NCBI RefSeq assembly: GCF_031143425.1
Contig: NC_090448.1
Span: 336,839,177 to 336,903,176 of the forward strand
Direction of reading: 5' to 3'
DNA length: 64,000 nt
From: Pleurodeles waltl
Taxonomy: Eukaryota > Chordata > Amphibia > Caudata > Salamandridae
Shown here: positions 1 to 12,165 of the stretch, in pieces
Position numbering within the stretch: position 1 is the stretch's first letter
How the letters are laid out: each line of letters starts with the position of its first letter
Made by a program: the position numbers and the translations under genes
Notes under the pieces: model-generated
Databases searched by the model: none
What the model saw: the letters and a program-made list of their open reading frames with translations, nothing else
What the model was told of the DNA's origin: nothing

Positions 1-1460
1 GCAGGTTAAGGGGGACGGTAGGTCCGTAGAGCAGAGTGAGGGTGCCATGGTGTTCCAGTTCACGAGTTACACTGCTATGTTAAGGTCCCCGTGGTCTGCG
101 AAGAACCAGTCAATGACAGGGAGCAGGTGGCTGGTCCGACTGTATAAGTGAAGGTCGGAGAACCCCAGCCTGCCATCATTTGGGTGTAGCACACATTTGC
201 AGAAGGAGATTTGTGGCAGGCGGCTGGCACAAATAAAGCGTGACACCTAAGACTCTAATGTGCGGAAGAAGGAACGAGGATGGAGGATGGGGTAAGGGTA
301 GTTTTGCAGGACGTAAAGGAATCTTGGTCATTTTAAATAGTACTCCTCTGGCAACAACGTTAAGAGGGAGAGTGGCCCAGTAGGCCGTGTCCCTCCTGGT
401 ACCAGCAACAAGAGATGTGATGTTATGGTCCCAAGCCTGCTGCTGGGAGAAGACGATCTGTATCCCCAAGTATCAGAAGTAATCTATAGGCCACTGAAAG
501 GGGATTATGGCCCTGATGTCTTTGTAGGAGCCCCAAAGGAGGATTTAGGTAGACCTGGATCAGTTCACTGTGAGGCGGGAAGCATCGGTGTAGACCAGCT
601 ACACGTGTAGGTCGCAGAAGATCGAGGTCTCAGGGTCGCCCATACAGACAAGCAAGTCATCAGTGTAGATCAAGACTCGCTCCTCGCGACCACCAGGTCA
701 ACAGAAGCCACAGAGCTGTACATTCCACTGGATCCTTTCTGCCACTGGCTCAATGGCGAGTGCAAACAAAAGTTGTGATAGAGGTCAGCCCGGTATTGTG
801 CCTTACTGAACGGAGATAGCCTGTGACATTACTCCGTTTACACTGACTTCTGCCCAGGGGCCCCAAGTAGAGCATTTGGACCCAGCGACAAAAGAAAGAA
901 TCTCCTTCAGCAAGCAAAGCAACAATTGCCAATAAGCCAAGTCAAAGGGTTTCTCAAAGTTAATTGAGGCAAGGGCACGGCGGTCCGTCATGTCCTCAGA
1001 AAGGGCAAGTGCGTTGTGCACTTGGTGGAGGGAGTGGCGAGTGCTGCGCCCCGGCATGAGCCCTTCTGGTGTGGGTGAATTAGGGAGGTGATGAAATTGA
1101 CTAGCTGGTTTGCCGGTACGTTGGCCAGGATCTTAGATTCCATGTTCAAAATGGAAATGGGCCTATACGACCCGCAATTCCCCTGGCGTTTCCATAGTTT
1201 CAGGATGACAAAGATAGTGGTGCCAAGGAGTTCTAAGGGAGTTCGCTGACCCTCAGAGCCTCCTCATTGTGAGCGGGTGGTGGGGGACAGAAGGGAGGAA
1301 TATTTCTTGTAAATTTCAAGTGGGAAGCTCTTCGGGCCCGGCGTTTTTTGTCTGGCAGAGAGTGCCCCTGTAGCTATTGTGATTTTGGCCGCTGTAATGG
1401 GTTCTTCCAGGTCCTGACTGTTGGTGTCAGCTAGGGGCAGGAGAGGTAAGTCCTCCAAAA
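1..1460 (-). pseudogene. L1 ORF2 fragment: reverse transcriptase and C-terminal part
   Basis: Minus-strand relic of an L1-type LINE, continuing past the left edge. Reading leftwards from 1,458: an RT finger region with a K-x-PGP-x-x-FPLE-like motif (near 1,340), then MPGRSTRHSL...ASINFEKPFD (about 940-1,050), matching the conserved L1 segment that ends in motif A. The catalytic YTDDLL motif lies at about 650-670. YLGIQIVF (about 455-475) and LPLNVVARGVLFKM (about 325-370) match the L1 segment just after the RT. Stops and frameshifts separate all these pieces, so no protein can be made. The family role is target-primed reverse transcription. I am sure of L1; the exact lineage is not resolved. 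Confidence 0.85.
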
Positions 1461-1904
1461 GAGAGTGGAGAGATTCAACCTCAACTACCGGGCAATTAGA
1501 GTAGATGCAGGTGAAGTAGCGTTCAATTTCCTGCGCAATTGATTGTGGGTCTCCCTTCCCCTCTCCATCACAATCGAAGGGATCAGACAGAGAGCTAGGT
1601 CTCTACTCGCCAGCCAGTGTAGAAGTTTTCCAGCTTTATTTCCCACCTCGTAGACCCGGCCCTGCAACACAGTTGCCCAGAGATTGCAAAGTCAAGCTGT
1701 TTTGCCATGGAGTATGAGCCTTTTAAGATTTGTTGCATGTTTCAGCTGGATGGTGGGGTAGGCAGTACAGGCTTCATTGGCCACTTAACGATCATGTTCT
1801 AGGGACAAGACCTCCTTAAGTCTACAGGAGCGTGCAGCTGTTTGGTAAGAGATTATCTGGCTATAAAGGGTAGCCTTTAGGGCCTACCATACTATGGTAG
1901 GGGA

Positions 1905-2700
1905 GTTTAGAGAGCAAGCACTGGTATCAAAGTAGTCTGAGATTTGATTCCAAAGGAAGACTGCAAAATCTGAGTTGGTAAGCCACCAGGGCTTAGTTGC
2001 AGGTGTCTGAAGGATCTGAGGGCCAGAGCGATGGGGATATGATCTGTCAGTGCATGTGGGAGGATGAGAGCATCTATCAGTCCTGTAGTGTCTGTGGAGG
2101 ATATAAAAAGATAATCAAGCCTAGCAAAGGATTTGTGAGGGTGACAATAGAAGGTGTATTCCTGATCTTGGGAGTGAAGCAGGTGCCATGAGTCCGAGAG
2201 GGCCAACTAGGAGGCCCAAGCAGCTGAGTTGTACGTAATATGGGCGGAGGAGTTACTAGAGTCCAACACAGGGTTCATCACAGAGTTGAAGTCACCCCCA
2301 GAAGGGTGGGACTGGGAATGGGTTGTAAGAGTAGGGGAGTGAGGGCCTCCAGCTTATGGGATACAAGTGTGGGGGGCATAAACAGAAGCGCTCGTTCAGT
2401 GGATGCCTTCCATGTCGCCGTCCACCAGGACAAAGTGACCAAGGACGTCACGATCTTCTTACGAGTAGAGCAAGCTCCTTGTGTATAAGAATTGCAGTGC
2501 CTGGGATGGCAGGCTCAGGTGTAACCCCTCCTCTGCAGCACGGGGCAGTGATTGCCAAGTAGGTGAGTTTCTTGCAGGAGCACCACTAGGGGGGAATGAC
2601 ATTTAAAGTATTGGAAGACAGCCCACATTTAATTTTGTGATTAAGGCCATTAACACTCCAGGAGAGGGTGGTAAGCAGTGTGTCAATGTTTGTCATGGGG
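1905..2700 (-). pseudogene. L1 ORF2 fragment: APE-type endonuclease domain
   Basis: The N-terminal endonuclease half of the same minus-strand L1. Motifs in order, from right to left on the plus axis: SWSVNGLN near 2,630-2,665, LQETH at about 2,563-2,580, MNPVLDSSN near 2,255-2,285, ARLDYLFIS near 2,110-2,135, and LTDHIPIAL near 2,030-2,060. LQETH, the D-N region and the DH motif carry the metal-binding and catalytic residues of apurinic-type endonucleases. In the family this domain nicks the target DNA. Frameshifts divide it; the longest intact stretch is the 99-residue C-terminal part (1,907-2,206). Confidence 0.85.
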
Positions 2701-2929
2701 ATGTGAGTTGAAAGCTTAGGTGAGGAGTGATGGGCTCAAAGTGCTGCAGTAAACTTAAATATAAAACAACAAAACAGAGCTGTTGAAACATTTGAACACC
2801 CCAACAGAACACTTCCACCCCAGAAGCATCTATTGCCCCAGAAAACTAGGAACTAGGTGGAGAGCAAGGCAAAAGAAAAGCCCTCCAAGTGCCAACCAAT
2901 CTCATTGAAGCCAGAACTAGTTAAAGGAT

Positions 2930-3784
2930 GTGGTGGTGCTGGTGGTCGTCATGAGAGGAAACATGGAGGTGAGCACCAGGGCAGGTCAGGCATCGTGTGG
3001 GCAGTTCCAGTCATCCAGGGAGCCAGTGGCTGAGGAGGGTGAGGCAGAACGATGGAGGACAGGAGGTTCCTCAACAGGTCTCTCTCCTTCAGAGGCCAGA
3101 CAGGGGTGTCTTTGGGTGTGTTGATGGTTGGAGGGTGTTGATCTTGTGAATTTCCTGGGAGGGAGTCCTGGAGCCTTTTCCCCTGTGTCCATGGAACCGC
3201 ACAAGGGTGGGATGGTCCTTTTCAAACGGAGCAGACCGCAGTCTGCAAGGTGAGTGTCTCCGCTGAGCCCGGCGCAACCCATTGTGTCTGCTGTTGAAGC
3301 CTGCCATGTGTGTGGTGGAAGCTCTCCTGATGTTCAGGTATTTCGCAATGCAGTGCAGGCCGATGGAGGGAGTCTGGTGCCGCCGTCCAAAGCACAGACT
3401 GGTGATCTTGTGTTCTTGGTGCCGCATCAGCAGCCAATGATAACAAGTGCCACGGCAGGCCAAAAAAGTGTTCACATTTAGAGCAGAGTCCTCTCCGTGA
3501 TATGGGGCGCTCAGAAGGGTGGATGCGATCTGTGGTCCCCGCCAGCACCAAGGATTTTGATTGCTCCAGTGTGAGATGGTCGGGAGCGGAGAAAGGTGCG
3601 TCCACCATCTTGGTCCAGTTGGCCATGCCCCAGAAATTATGTTCTTAATGACCTCATAAACTGGCAAGTCTTTCGTTAGAGGAAAATTATACTGGGGAAA
3701 GAGTTCATCTGTTGATAGGTCCTTGGTTTGGAAACTCAGCATCTCCCTAGTATGCTTCAGGATTTCCTGATATTGCGAGCCCAA
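2930..3784 (-). pseudogene. Possible L1 5' region with ORF1-like segment
   Basis: Lies directly upstream, on the minus strand, of the L1 endonuclease. It holds open frames of 231 and 134 residues that overlap in different phases. One segment, HPTLVRFHGHRGK (about 3,170-3,215), resembles the start of the L1 ORF1 C-terminal domain (a VRF-x-x-x-x-x-K pattern). I could not see the RNA-recognition core or a coiled coil, so this may equally be 5' untranslated sequence of the L1 that happens to be open. Confidence 0.3.
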
Positions 3785-4449
3785 AATATACTTCCTCTTG
3801 GAACTGAACTCACCCTCCTCCTCGTTATCATGGAGAGTTTTTCTCTTCTTTTATAAAGGTTGGACTAAATCCGTATTTTCGGCCTTATTAATAATTAATT
3901 GTAATTGTGAACGGAATACAGAGAGCATTTCTTCCCCGTCTAAAGCACCTCTAGATGTGCTCGAAATGGGCTCCATTGTAAACAGCAAGTCGCGCTAGAA
4001 ACACCCCCTTCCTGTTTATATGGTTGGAAACAGCCTGAAAGCCCACAAAACAGGACTTAATAGGCATACAAACCCTGTGTGCACGTCTCGCAATGCGTGC
4101 GCACCTAGTCAGGCACCATGAAAACGTTGAACGAACGAATCTCAAAGCAGAGTTTGCAGCTTCAGTATCTCTTGGTCAACCCCCGTCCCAGCTAAAGCAC
4201 CTGGATGTTTGAAACGAAGACACCGATACAATGTCTTTCCAACCGTTTCATCAAGGTGCTGTAAGCTCTTAACTTACAAACAAGCCAAGTGTAAAAACTC
4301 TAGTCCAGAGGGCAGGAAACAGAACAGCAATTATTCCAAGATGGACACACATGGGTGCACACATAAGGGCGGTCGTCTTGGAGTAACAAAAAATAAACAA
4401 GCATTTGCAATACAATAGGTCGCGCATTTGCGAGAATTAGAGACACTGG
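3785..4449. other. Unassigned non-coding stretch
   Basis: No coding motif, terminal repeat or simple repeat is visible between the L1 and the first MITE. Confidence 0.4.
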
Positions 4450-4931
4450 GGCCAGATGTAGCAACCGTTTTGCATGTCACAAACTGCGAAATTCGAAGTT
4501 TGCGCCATGCAAAACGTGCATCGCGATGCACATTGCCATTTTGTGAGTCGGTACCGACTCGCAAAATGGGAATGCGACTCACAAATAGGAAGGGGTGTTC
4601 CCTTCCTATTTGCGATTTGCACCACAATTCGCAGTTAGCACCCATGTCATGTGGGTGCTAACTCATTCGCAAAAGGGAAGGGGTCCCCAAGCTTTATTAA
4701 AAACAACAGTCACAGACATGGTGGTCTGCTATCTCCAGGAGGCCACCATCCCTGTGAGTGCAGGGAACCGCAAGGGGGTCGCAAATTGCGACCCACCTCA
4801 TTAATATTAATGAGGTAGGTCTTTGCGACCTCCTTGCGATTCGCAGATGTTGTCATGGACACCATTCTGCATATGATTTTGCGACTCACGATTTCCGAGT
4901 CGCAAAACCATCTCTACCTACATCTGGCCCT
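4450..4931. mobile_element. Harbinger-type MITE with GGGCCAGATGTAG termini
   Basis: A non-autonomous DNA element of about 480 bp bounded by inverted GGGCCAGATGTAG ends (left about 4,451-4,463, right about 4,919-4,930). The interior is almost entirely inverted repeats: GTGCATCGCGATGCAC at 4,516-4,531, GAGTCGGTACCGACTC at 4,545-4,560, 13-bp arms at 4,582-4,594 and 4,600-4,612, AGCACCCA...TGGGTGCT near 4,638-4,660, and a 16-bp arm pair around CATTAATATTAATG at 4,789-4,820. The ends resemble those of the large Harbinger at 24,655 (GGGCCCGATGTAGA), so that family may have mobilised it. I could not find a clear matching 3-bp duplication at its flanks. Confidence 0.65.
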
Positions 4932-4950
4932 TAGTGTTGTAAATGACAAT

Positions 4951-5579
4951 GGCGGTCATTCTGACCCTGGCGGTTGAAAACCGCCAGGGCAGAGTGCCGC
5001 GGAAGCACCGCCAACAGGCTGGCGGTGCTTCATGGGCAATTCTGACAGCGGCGGTAAAGCCGCGGTCAGAAAAGGGCAACCGGCGGTTTCCCGCCGGTTT
5101 ACCCCTGCCCCAAAGAATCCTCCATGGTGGCGCTGCTCGCAGCACCGCCATGGGGATTCCGACCCCCTTCCCACCACCCTGGTCCTGGTGGTAAAAACCG
5201 CCAGGAACAGGATGGCGGGAACGGGTGTTGTGGGGCCCCTGGGGGCCCCTGCACTGCCCATGCCACAGGCCTGGGCAGTGCACGGGCCCCCTAACAGGGC
5301 CCCATAATGATTTTCAGTGTCTGCCTAGCAGACACTGAAAATCGCGACGGGTGCCACTGCACCCGTCGCACCCCTTCAACTCCGCCGGCTCCATTCGGAG
5401 CCGGCTTCATTGTTGAAGGGGCTTTCCCGCTGGGCCGGCGGGCGGCCTTCTGGCGGTCGCCCGCCGGCCCAGCGGGAAAGTCAGAATGACCGCCGCGGTC
5501 ATTTGACCACGGTACGGTCTTCTGGCGGTTCCCGCCAGGCGGGCGGCTTCCGCCGCCCGCCGGGGTCGTAATGACCCCC
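4951..5579. mobile_element. GC-rich hairpin-chain MITE with AAT target duplication
   Basis: A 629-bp element flanked by AAT on both sides (4,948-4,950 and 5,580-5,582). The left end GGCGGTCATTCTGACCCTGG and the right end, read inward as GGGGGTCATTACGACCCCGG, form imperfect terminal inverted repeats. The whole interior is a run of hairpins: arms 4,965-4,975/4,979-4,989; 5,004-5,013/5,020-5,029; 5,078-5,086/5,091-5,099; a perfect 16-bp stem 5,309-5,324/5,328-5,343; 11-bp stem 5,344-5,354/5,359-5,369; nested stems within 5,371-5,421; and a perfect 23-bp stem 5,422-5,444/5,458-5,480. It has no coding capacity. Termini and 3-bp duplication point to PIF/Harbinger mobilisation. Confidence 0.75.
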
Positions 5580-5582
5580 AAT

Positions 5583-6076
5583 ATCTTTTACCTATGTCTT
5601 TTGGTTTGGTCTCCAAAACCACTCAAATTCATCCTTTATGGAGACTCAAAAGAAAATGGTCACCATTACGATCAGGATGATTAATTGTGATTTATAACTC
5701 TTGTTACCACACGTATCTCGATTATAAGTTTTGATAATTAATATCAGCGTGTCAAACTTGCTGATTTGTATTGGGGGAAAAAAGCCCGGTATTCATAGAA
5801 AAATACAACTATGGATGCATTAAGCACCATAATCCGCATGTTATTCCCCCAAAACATGTAATCGGGTGGTCATTTTTGCAACTGATAAACTCCGATTCGG
5901 CGGTGCAATAAATATCACACCAATTCTTGTGCCATTTGTAATGAGGGCCAAAGAGAATTGACCTTGTCCATATGTTCCTTGAAAATATTTTTTAAAGTTA
6001 CCAGCTAGTATTGAAGTGGCATTGTCAATGTCACTCTGACCTCAGTCCAGAACTGTGTAGCTGCCTATACAGTTTA
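5583..6076. other. Unassigned non-coding stretch
   Basis: AT-rich sequence with no coding motif. One weak inverted pair, TTGGGGGAA near 5,770 and TTCCCCCAA near 5,845, could be the remnant of a small element but is unsupported otherwise. Confidence 0.35.
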
Positions 6077-6540
6077 GCAGTGGCGTCGGCTCATATTTAC
6101 AACAGGGTGGGAGGGGGAGTACAACAGAAAAAAGGCACTTACCTTGGGATGTCTTCTCACCGTCTCTCCTCGGGACCTAGGAAACTGCACTAGCTAATTC
6201 TGGCACTGCTTTTATGCTGGTAACCAGTATGAAAGCAGCATCAGGATTGATGTGAGCGGGCTCTCTCCGCTTAAGACAGCTGGGTTAGAGATGTTTAAAG
6301 TGCGCACGTCTGGCTGGCCATCGCAAGACGGCCATCGAAAGGAACATCTGCACTTTAAACAAGTGCACAGCTCCCTGTCCCCACTCGGCAGCAATTGCCC
6401 TGCCCCATCCTGACACTTGGTTCAGGACGGGGCGCTGAAAATTAAAATGGTAATAAAGAAGGTTATTACCATTTTATTTTTCAGTTCTGGGGCATTTTAT
6501 TTAGTGGGGCGGTGCTCCTCTGCTCTTGTGGAGGGGCCAC
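6077..6540. mobile_element. Hairpin-rich non-autonomous element, boundaries uncertain
   Basis: Another chain of inverted repeats in non-coding DNA. Stems seen: 15-bp arms with two mismatches around 6,207-6,239; GTTTAAAGTGC (about 6,293-6,303) with GCACTTTAAAC (about 6,350-6,360); a 12-bp stem with one mismatch near 6,400-6,432; and 21-bp arms with one mismatch at 6,436-6,456/6,463-6,483, of which AAAATGGTAATAA is perfect. The left border may be near CAGTGGCGTCGGC (6,079), which looks like a hAT-type end, but I found no matching right end or target duplication. Class therefore unknown. Confidence 0.4.
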
Positions 6541-7771
6541 CCCTGCAATTTAGTCAAAACTGCAATTATAATATGCATGACTGTCTTTCACAGATCCTTC
6601 TTCATCACACTGCTATGGGCTGTGCACCAAAACACCAAAGGAGCACCTCCCTGGTCACTAATGCATAACAGCAAAGTGCATCCCCCAAAGGATCACCATC
6701 TAACAACCATGCGATCTCCCACTATGTAGCGTGTACAAAACAGCATTTTGCACACCACATTATAACTATGACTATATAAAAGCTACAATACATTATATCC
6801 TGCTTCTCACAAGATTTTCTAAAAGAAGGAAAAGCATGTTACATGTGGTGTATATATAAAACTATCACTCCCAACTAGCTACGTACTTTATTTTTTGACT
6901 ATGTTGAAAGGATTCGTGGGAGTCAAATGAAAAAGGGCTGGTATTTAAATGTAACTATGAAACTTTGCTGCAAGGGTTCATGCCTTGCAAGGCCAAAGTG
7001 CACAGCTGAGGAGGACCCCCAGGGGCATGCAGGGCGTGGGCCATGATGCTCGCGGAATGTCATGGGTCCAAGGTGGAGAGAGCACCGATCAGGGAGAACC
7101 ATAGCCTCTTCATCCCGTCGACTACTGTAGAAACCGCCAGCCAAACTGAGACTGCGCAAAAGCCAGACCGTAATAAGTCTTGAGAGGCATCCACATTAGA
7201 GTCAGGCAGAACGTCACTGCTCAGTCTACAGTGTTAGGATAAGTGATGAGGGGGCTTTGTACATCCTAGCACAATGCTCAATGTTTACAAACGGATGACT
7301 AGCTAATCCTATGGATGCGTCTTTGGGCCATTTACATGCCCACGTCGAGCCTGGGAGCTGGAAGAGGAGCTGCTTGGGGTGAGTACGGGGTGCTTCCCTA
7401 TCCAAACCAATAGTTTTATGCCCCAATACATTTCACTCACCCCGTCCCATCACTAGTCAAGCTGGCGCGTGGCCAAAGAGCTGGATGTGTAGTGCTGTGT
7501 GTGCGTGCTTTCTCAAACTTCACTCTGAATAAAAAATTTCTCTTGCTGTAAAAGTACAGCATGTAGCCTATGAGAAATTTAAATGCAACAAGGGTAACCT
7601 GTAACAAAGAATTCATAAAAGCAGTAAAAATGGCTTGAACAAAGCAACGCATCAGTCACTGAACAAATGAAATGCACGTTGTCCCCGCTCACCTAAATTC
7701 CTAATGCTGCCAGCTGAGCCCCCCCAAAAAACACAACCTCAAAATACAAAAACAGCAATATTTAGAAAGAG
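6541..7771. other. Unassigned non-coding stretch
   Basis: No protein motif, terminal repeat or tandem repeat recognised. Short open frames are at chance length. Confidence 0.4.
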
Positions 7772-7875
7772 GCTGTGGTGTAGCATCCAGAGCTGCCGAC
7801 TTTGGAAATGGGGAGCTGGGTCTAAGTCTCAGCATCTCCTGTGCCTAAAAAAAGATTTTAAATACATTGCAATTG
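7772..7875 (+). repeat. Probable tRNA-derived SINE fragment
   Basis: The stretch has an A-box-like TGGTGTAGCATCC (about 7,776-7,788) and a B-box-like GGGTCTAAGTCTC (about 7,818-7,830), spaced as in an RNA polymerase III promoter inside a tRNA. It is followed by an A-rich segment (about 7,846-7,870). The sequence departs from a folded tRNA, so this is a tRNA-derived SINE head, not a functional tRNA gene. Confidence 0.5.
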
Positions 7876-10009
7876 TTAATGTAAAGGAAACAAAATTATA
7901 AATGCGCAATGCCTGCAAATGAACTCACGCAGATTTAGAGGAAGCAACATTTCCCTCCCAAAAAACTCAGGTGCAGCAACACATACATCAGAACATGAGG
8001 CAGAAAACAATAAAAAAAAAATGTTCCCCCCAAACAGCAAATGAGCAGTTCAAAGCGTAAGGAAACTGTATTTGGCCGGTGCTCCACAGCCAAGAAAGCA
8101 AGTGAGGTATCGGCTATGCAAACCATTTAGAAGGCAGAAAAGAAGAGAGGCACTGCAGTCAACCTACGGTATGCAGCAAGCAGGATAAAAGGTTCTTTAC
8201 TGAATTCAGCAGGTCTTGCAGACAGCGCATGCGCGCTGCCTAGGCTCGACCTAAAAAGCAATGCAATGAGTCTTGGATTTTTTTTTTGTTATACTTCATT
8301 ATTTATTCACTGTTCCAAAATAGCTATAAGCCACTTTCGAATAGTAAAAAATAAAGTACGCATGGAAAGTTGTGCAAATGGCCTAGAAGGGTGCACTTCT
8401 GGGCCCTTGCTAAAACAATCAAAAGAAAATCTACAAAGCTGATGATTGAGAGGGAGGGGAAGTTCATAGGAGGACACAGAGTGGGAAGTAAGAAAAGAGC
8501 TAGCTGAGGGTGGGTAGGTGGAGAAGGGGAGAGCGCATGAGGAAAGCGATGCCCTTCCATCAAGTGCTAAAAGTGAAATAGAAGGGGAACTTGAGGAAAA
8601 AAATATTATCTTGCCACAGCAGTGAGGAGACTTGAAAAACTCCAGTCAGAGAGGCAGAGTGCTTTACACGCATATTAGAAAACCTGGCAAAAAACACAGA
8701 TTTCAGTTAGCCAATTTAGGTAAAATGTGAGAGGCTCATATTGCTAATATCATGGTCAGTTTCTGCTTGACTATAAGGTTTGTTTAGGGAGCAGGCTTTA
8801 GAGTAAAAATTCAGTAGTATGGATAAAGACATTTCGCCTGAAAACACAAAATGACTGGTTGTGTAGAGGACAAGTAAGTGTAGTATGAGGTGCAAGCCGG
8901 TTTAATTATTGGTGATCATTTTGGCAGAGGTGAATATGACTGATCCGAAGATAGTCTATTCAAGAATGTCTGTAGTGTGGGACATTTAAAAAGAGGTGAA
9001 TTACCAGACTGGGGCTGTGTATTCTCCATACTTATCATCAAGAGTAAGGTGCTTAAAGAGAGAGCGAGAGACCAAAGGGATTTATTGGATGTGGGTTGAC
9101 TATAGCAGTAAGATGAGCTGGTCTCTCCAGGATGGAATCTAGGACTAGACTAGAAGCCAGGAGTTAGAAGGAACGGCTGACAATTATTCAACAACTGCTT
9201 TCTAAAAGGTTGGAGAGCCTTAAGTTGGAACATAAACCTTCATGAAAGAGACACAAGGAGCTAGAACGGTATTGGAAGCTCACTCTAGGTAGATCTGAGC
9301 CTTCCATACAGGTTTTGATAGAACACAGAAAGGATGAACCTCCATACAACAATTCCACAAACACAAAGAAGCATACAATTCCTGCAGGTAGCACAAAGTA
9401 TAATCAAGCTAATAAAAAGGGTGTTATAATAGAGCCATTGCTAGGTGCTTCCCAAGAATTCACATTTGATTAATTTAGCTGAGTGGGTCACCATCTCATT
9501 TATTTGAACAGGACATCATCGCCTAACCCTTACTTTTTAACAGTCTCTTATTAATACCCTGGAATCAGCATCATGTTCTTTACATTATTATAATGGTCGG
9601 TATTTTTAATGTTGAATTGGAAAGTTGACTGTTTGACTCTATTTAGAAGACCTCTAATGTAGCCATTACATATTTGGAAGTTGATTGCTATGGAATGTTT
9701 GTTGAAGATATGCAGACAAAGATTAAAGTGTGGAAGAGTGATTTTAATCTGGCATCCCCTCATGGCTCTGAAGAGAGCTAGGCTAAAAAGGAAGAAGGAT
9801 CACAATAGAGCAGGACAGGAGGAATTGCACATAGAAAGAAACATAAACCAATAAAACGTTTGAAATGGTACACCGTAACTAATATATATAATTTCTACTA
9901 GGCATTTGCCCATTAGAGGGAGACCTCTCCAAACATCCCACCTCCCAAGAAACATGAATGGTTACTTAGTGTTAGATGTATCATTGTAACAAAGCCAATA
10001 ACTGCTCAC
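7876..10009. other. Unassigned non-coding stretch
   Basis: About 2.1 kb without recognisable coding motifs or paired ends. A T-run lies at about 8,278-8,287. Probably decayed repeats that cannot be classified by eye. Confidence 0.4.
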
Positions 10010-12165
10010 AATTTGCTGTCATAATTTTGTGTCCATGATAGAAATTGGGTCTCTAGTTGACAGAGGTAGGATCCCTGTCCAAGAAGGGACCACAATCCTA
10101 GTCAGGGTACGTTAGTTACACACCTTTGGTTAACCTGTGCTCACCCTCTGGTAGGTTGGCACAGAGCAGGCAGGCTTAACTTAAGAGGCAATGTGTAAAG
10201 TGTATGTGCAATACTTAAAACAAAACAGTAAAATAGTCAAAACGCCACCAAAAAGATACCACACCTGGTTAGTAAAATAGAGCTTCATTTAATGAAAAAA
10301 ACGACCAAATTACAAAAATCCAATAAGTAGAAGTCAAGATATGCATTTTTAAAGATTAGATGAAACTGTAGTGCTTAAAAACAGAAAGTACCAAACAGGG
10401 CAATCTGGTCACGCTAGACCGGGTCAAATCTGAAAAGTCAGGCCGTCCGTGATGGAGAGTGGGTCAGATACAGGGACCAACCTTGGCCTGCTGAAATCAG
10501 TACCTTGGTTCGCCGTTGTATTGAGAGAGGATGTCACGAACGATGCAATGGGTGATGCAAAGCCAGTGTGTCGTCCTCGATCCTGGCGGTGTAGGAGATG
10601 CAACGGTTCCAAACCATACAATCGGCGATGCATTGCTGTCGAACCCTTTGTGAGGAATGAAATGCATCGTCGGTGAGCTGTGCAGCCGGTGATGCGTGGT
10701 CCGCAAGCAGCGATGCGCCGGAGGAGATGAGTCTGTGCCCACCAATGTAACGGAGATGATGCTTAGATTTTCTGCCCTTTTACCCACTTCCAAGGACCCA
10801 GGACTGGGTTGGCACAACTTGGCAGGGCAAGGCTTGAATCAAGCAAAGTCCACATGCTGTTGCAGGTTGTGTTGGAAGTCTTTTGTGTCCCTGAGACTTC
10901 AGCAGAACAGGAGGAAAGCCAGCAAGCCCTTGAGTAACTCTGGGTCAAGTGAGATGGGTCCAGTCTGTTCTCAGCAGGGCAAAGGGAAGAAGGCAGTGGT
11001 GCAGCAGAGCAAAATAGCAGTTCTTCCTGAGCAGCGGTCCAGCGTGACAGCGCTTGTAGCAGCACAGCAGTCCTTCTTCCTGGCAGAGTTCTTCAAAGGT
11101 CCAGGAGTGTACTGAGTTGGTAGGGTCAGAGGTCCAGTATTTATACCCAGTTGTACCTTTAAAGTGGGGGTGACTTCAAAGAAGGGTGTTTGAAGTGCAC
11201 AGAAGCCCTTTCTTCCTCCCCTGGCTGAAGAATCACTAAAGGGGTTTAGGCAGTCCTCTGTGTGCCTATTCAGGTTTAAGTGTCAGCTCCTCCCTCCCAT
11301 CTTGGCCAGTATGACCTATCACTATGCAGATTGCCACTCAGTCACACCTACCCTTCCTTTGTGTGAGGCTGTCTAAAGGGAATGCAGGAAACCAGCTGTC
11401 AGCCCACCCCAGATGTGTACTGGATACAGGCTGCAGGCACAGAGGGCTAAGAGCAGGAAAATGCCAACTTTCTAAAAGTGACATTTTCAAAATTGTAATA
11501 ATAAATCCCACTTTACTATTAAAGAGGATTTGTCATTACAGTTCCATAGATACTGAACATGAAATGCCTACTCTTTCTCAATTCGGAACTGCAGAGTATT
11601 AAATGTGATAAGGAATGCCTCGATGTTGACCTATGAGAGGGGTAGGCCTCACAGTAGTGAAAACACATTTGGAAGTTTTTCACTACCAGGACATGTAAAA
11701 CTTAAAAGTACATGTCCTCCCTTTTAATTACATAGCACCCTGCCCTTTGGCTACCTAGGGCCTATCCTAGAGATGATGTATATGTAATAAAAGGGGAGTT
11801 TAAGGCTTAGCAAGAGGTTTTCAATGCCAAGTCGACATGGCAGTGTAACTGCCCATACAGGTTCTGCAACGCCAGATCAGGGGAATGTTTAAATGGCTAC
11901 TTGTGGGGGTGGCACAATCAGTGCTACGGGCACCCTAGTAGCATTTAATTTACAGACCCTGGGCACCAGGAATGCTCTCTACTAGGGCCTTACAGATAAA
12001 TTCAATATCTCAATTGTGAGCGATCCAATTTTACCATGTTTTAGGGGAGAAGCACATGCACTTTAGCACTGGCCAGCAGTGGTAGAGTGCTCAGAGTCCT
12101 AAGGCCAAAAATAGGAGGGAAAAAGGCAAAATGTTTGGGGATGACCCTGTAGAGAGGCCCATTTC
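10010..12165. repeat. Long non-coding stretch, probable interspersed repeat with GATGC cluster
   Basis: A 2.1-kb stretch of even character with no coding motif. From memory, segments such as the one near 10,080-10,260 resemble an abundant newt interspersed repeat; no second copy exists in this window to prove it. Between 10,530 and 10,730 the hexamer GATGCR recurs at least six times (GATGCAATGG, GATGCAAAG, GATGCAACGG, GATGCATTG, GATGCGTGG, GATGCGCCGG). A 139-residue open frame at 10,696-11,115 shows no family features. Confidence 0.35.

Noticed and set aside
7772..7875. tRNA gene
   Set aside because: A and B boxes are mutated and no cloverleaf closes; kept only as a SINE head.
10696..11115. 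139-codon plus-strand open frame as a host exon
   Set aside because: No family motif, lies in a non-coding repeat-like stretch, and an overlapping minus-strand frame of 100 codons is equally open.
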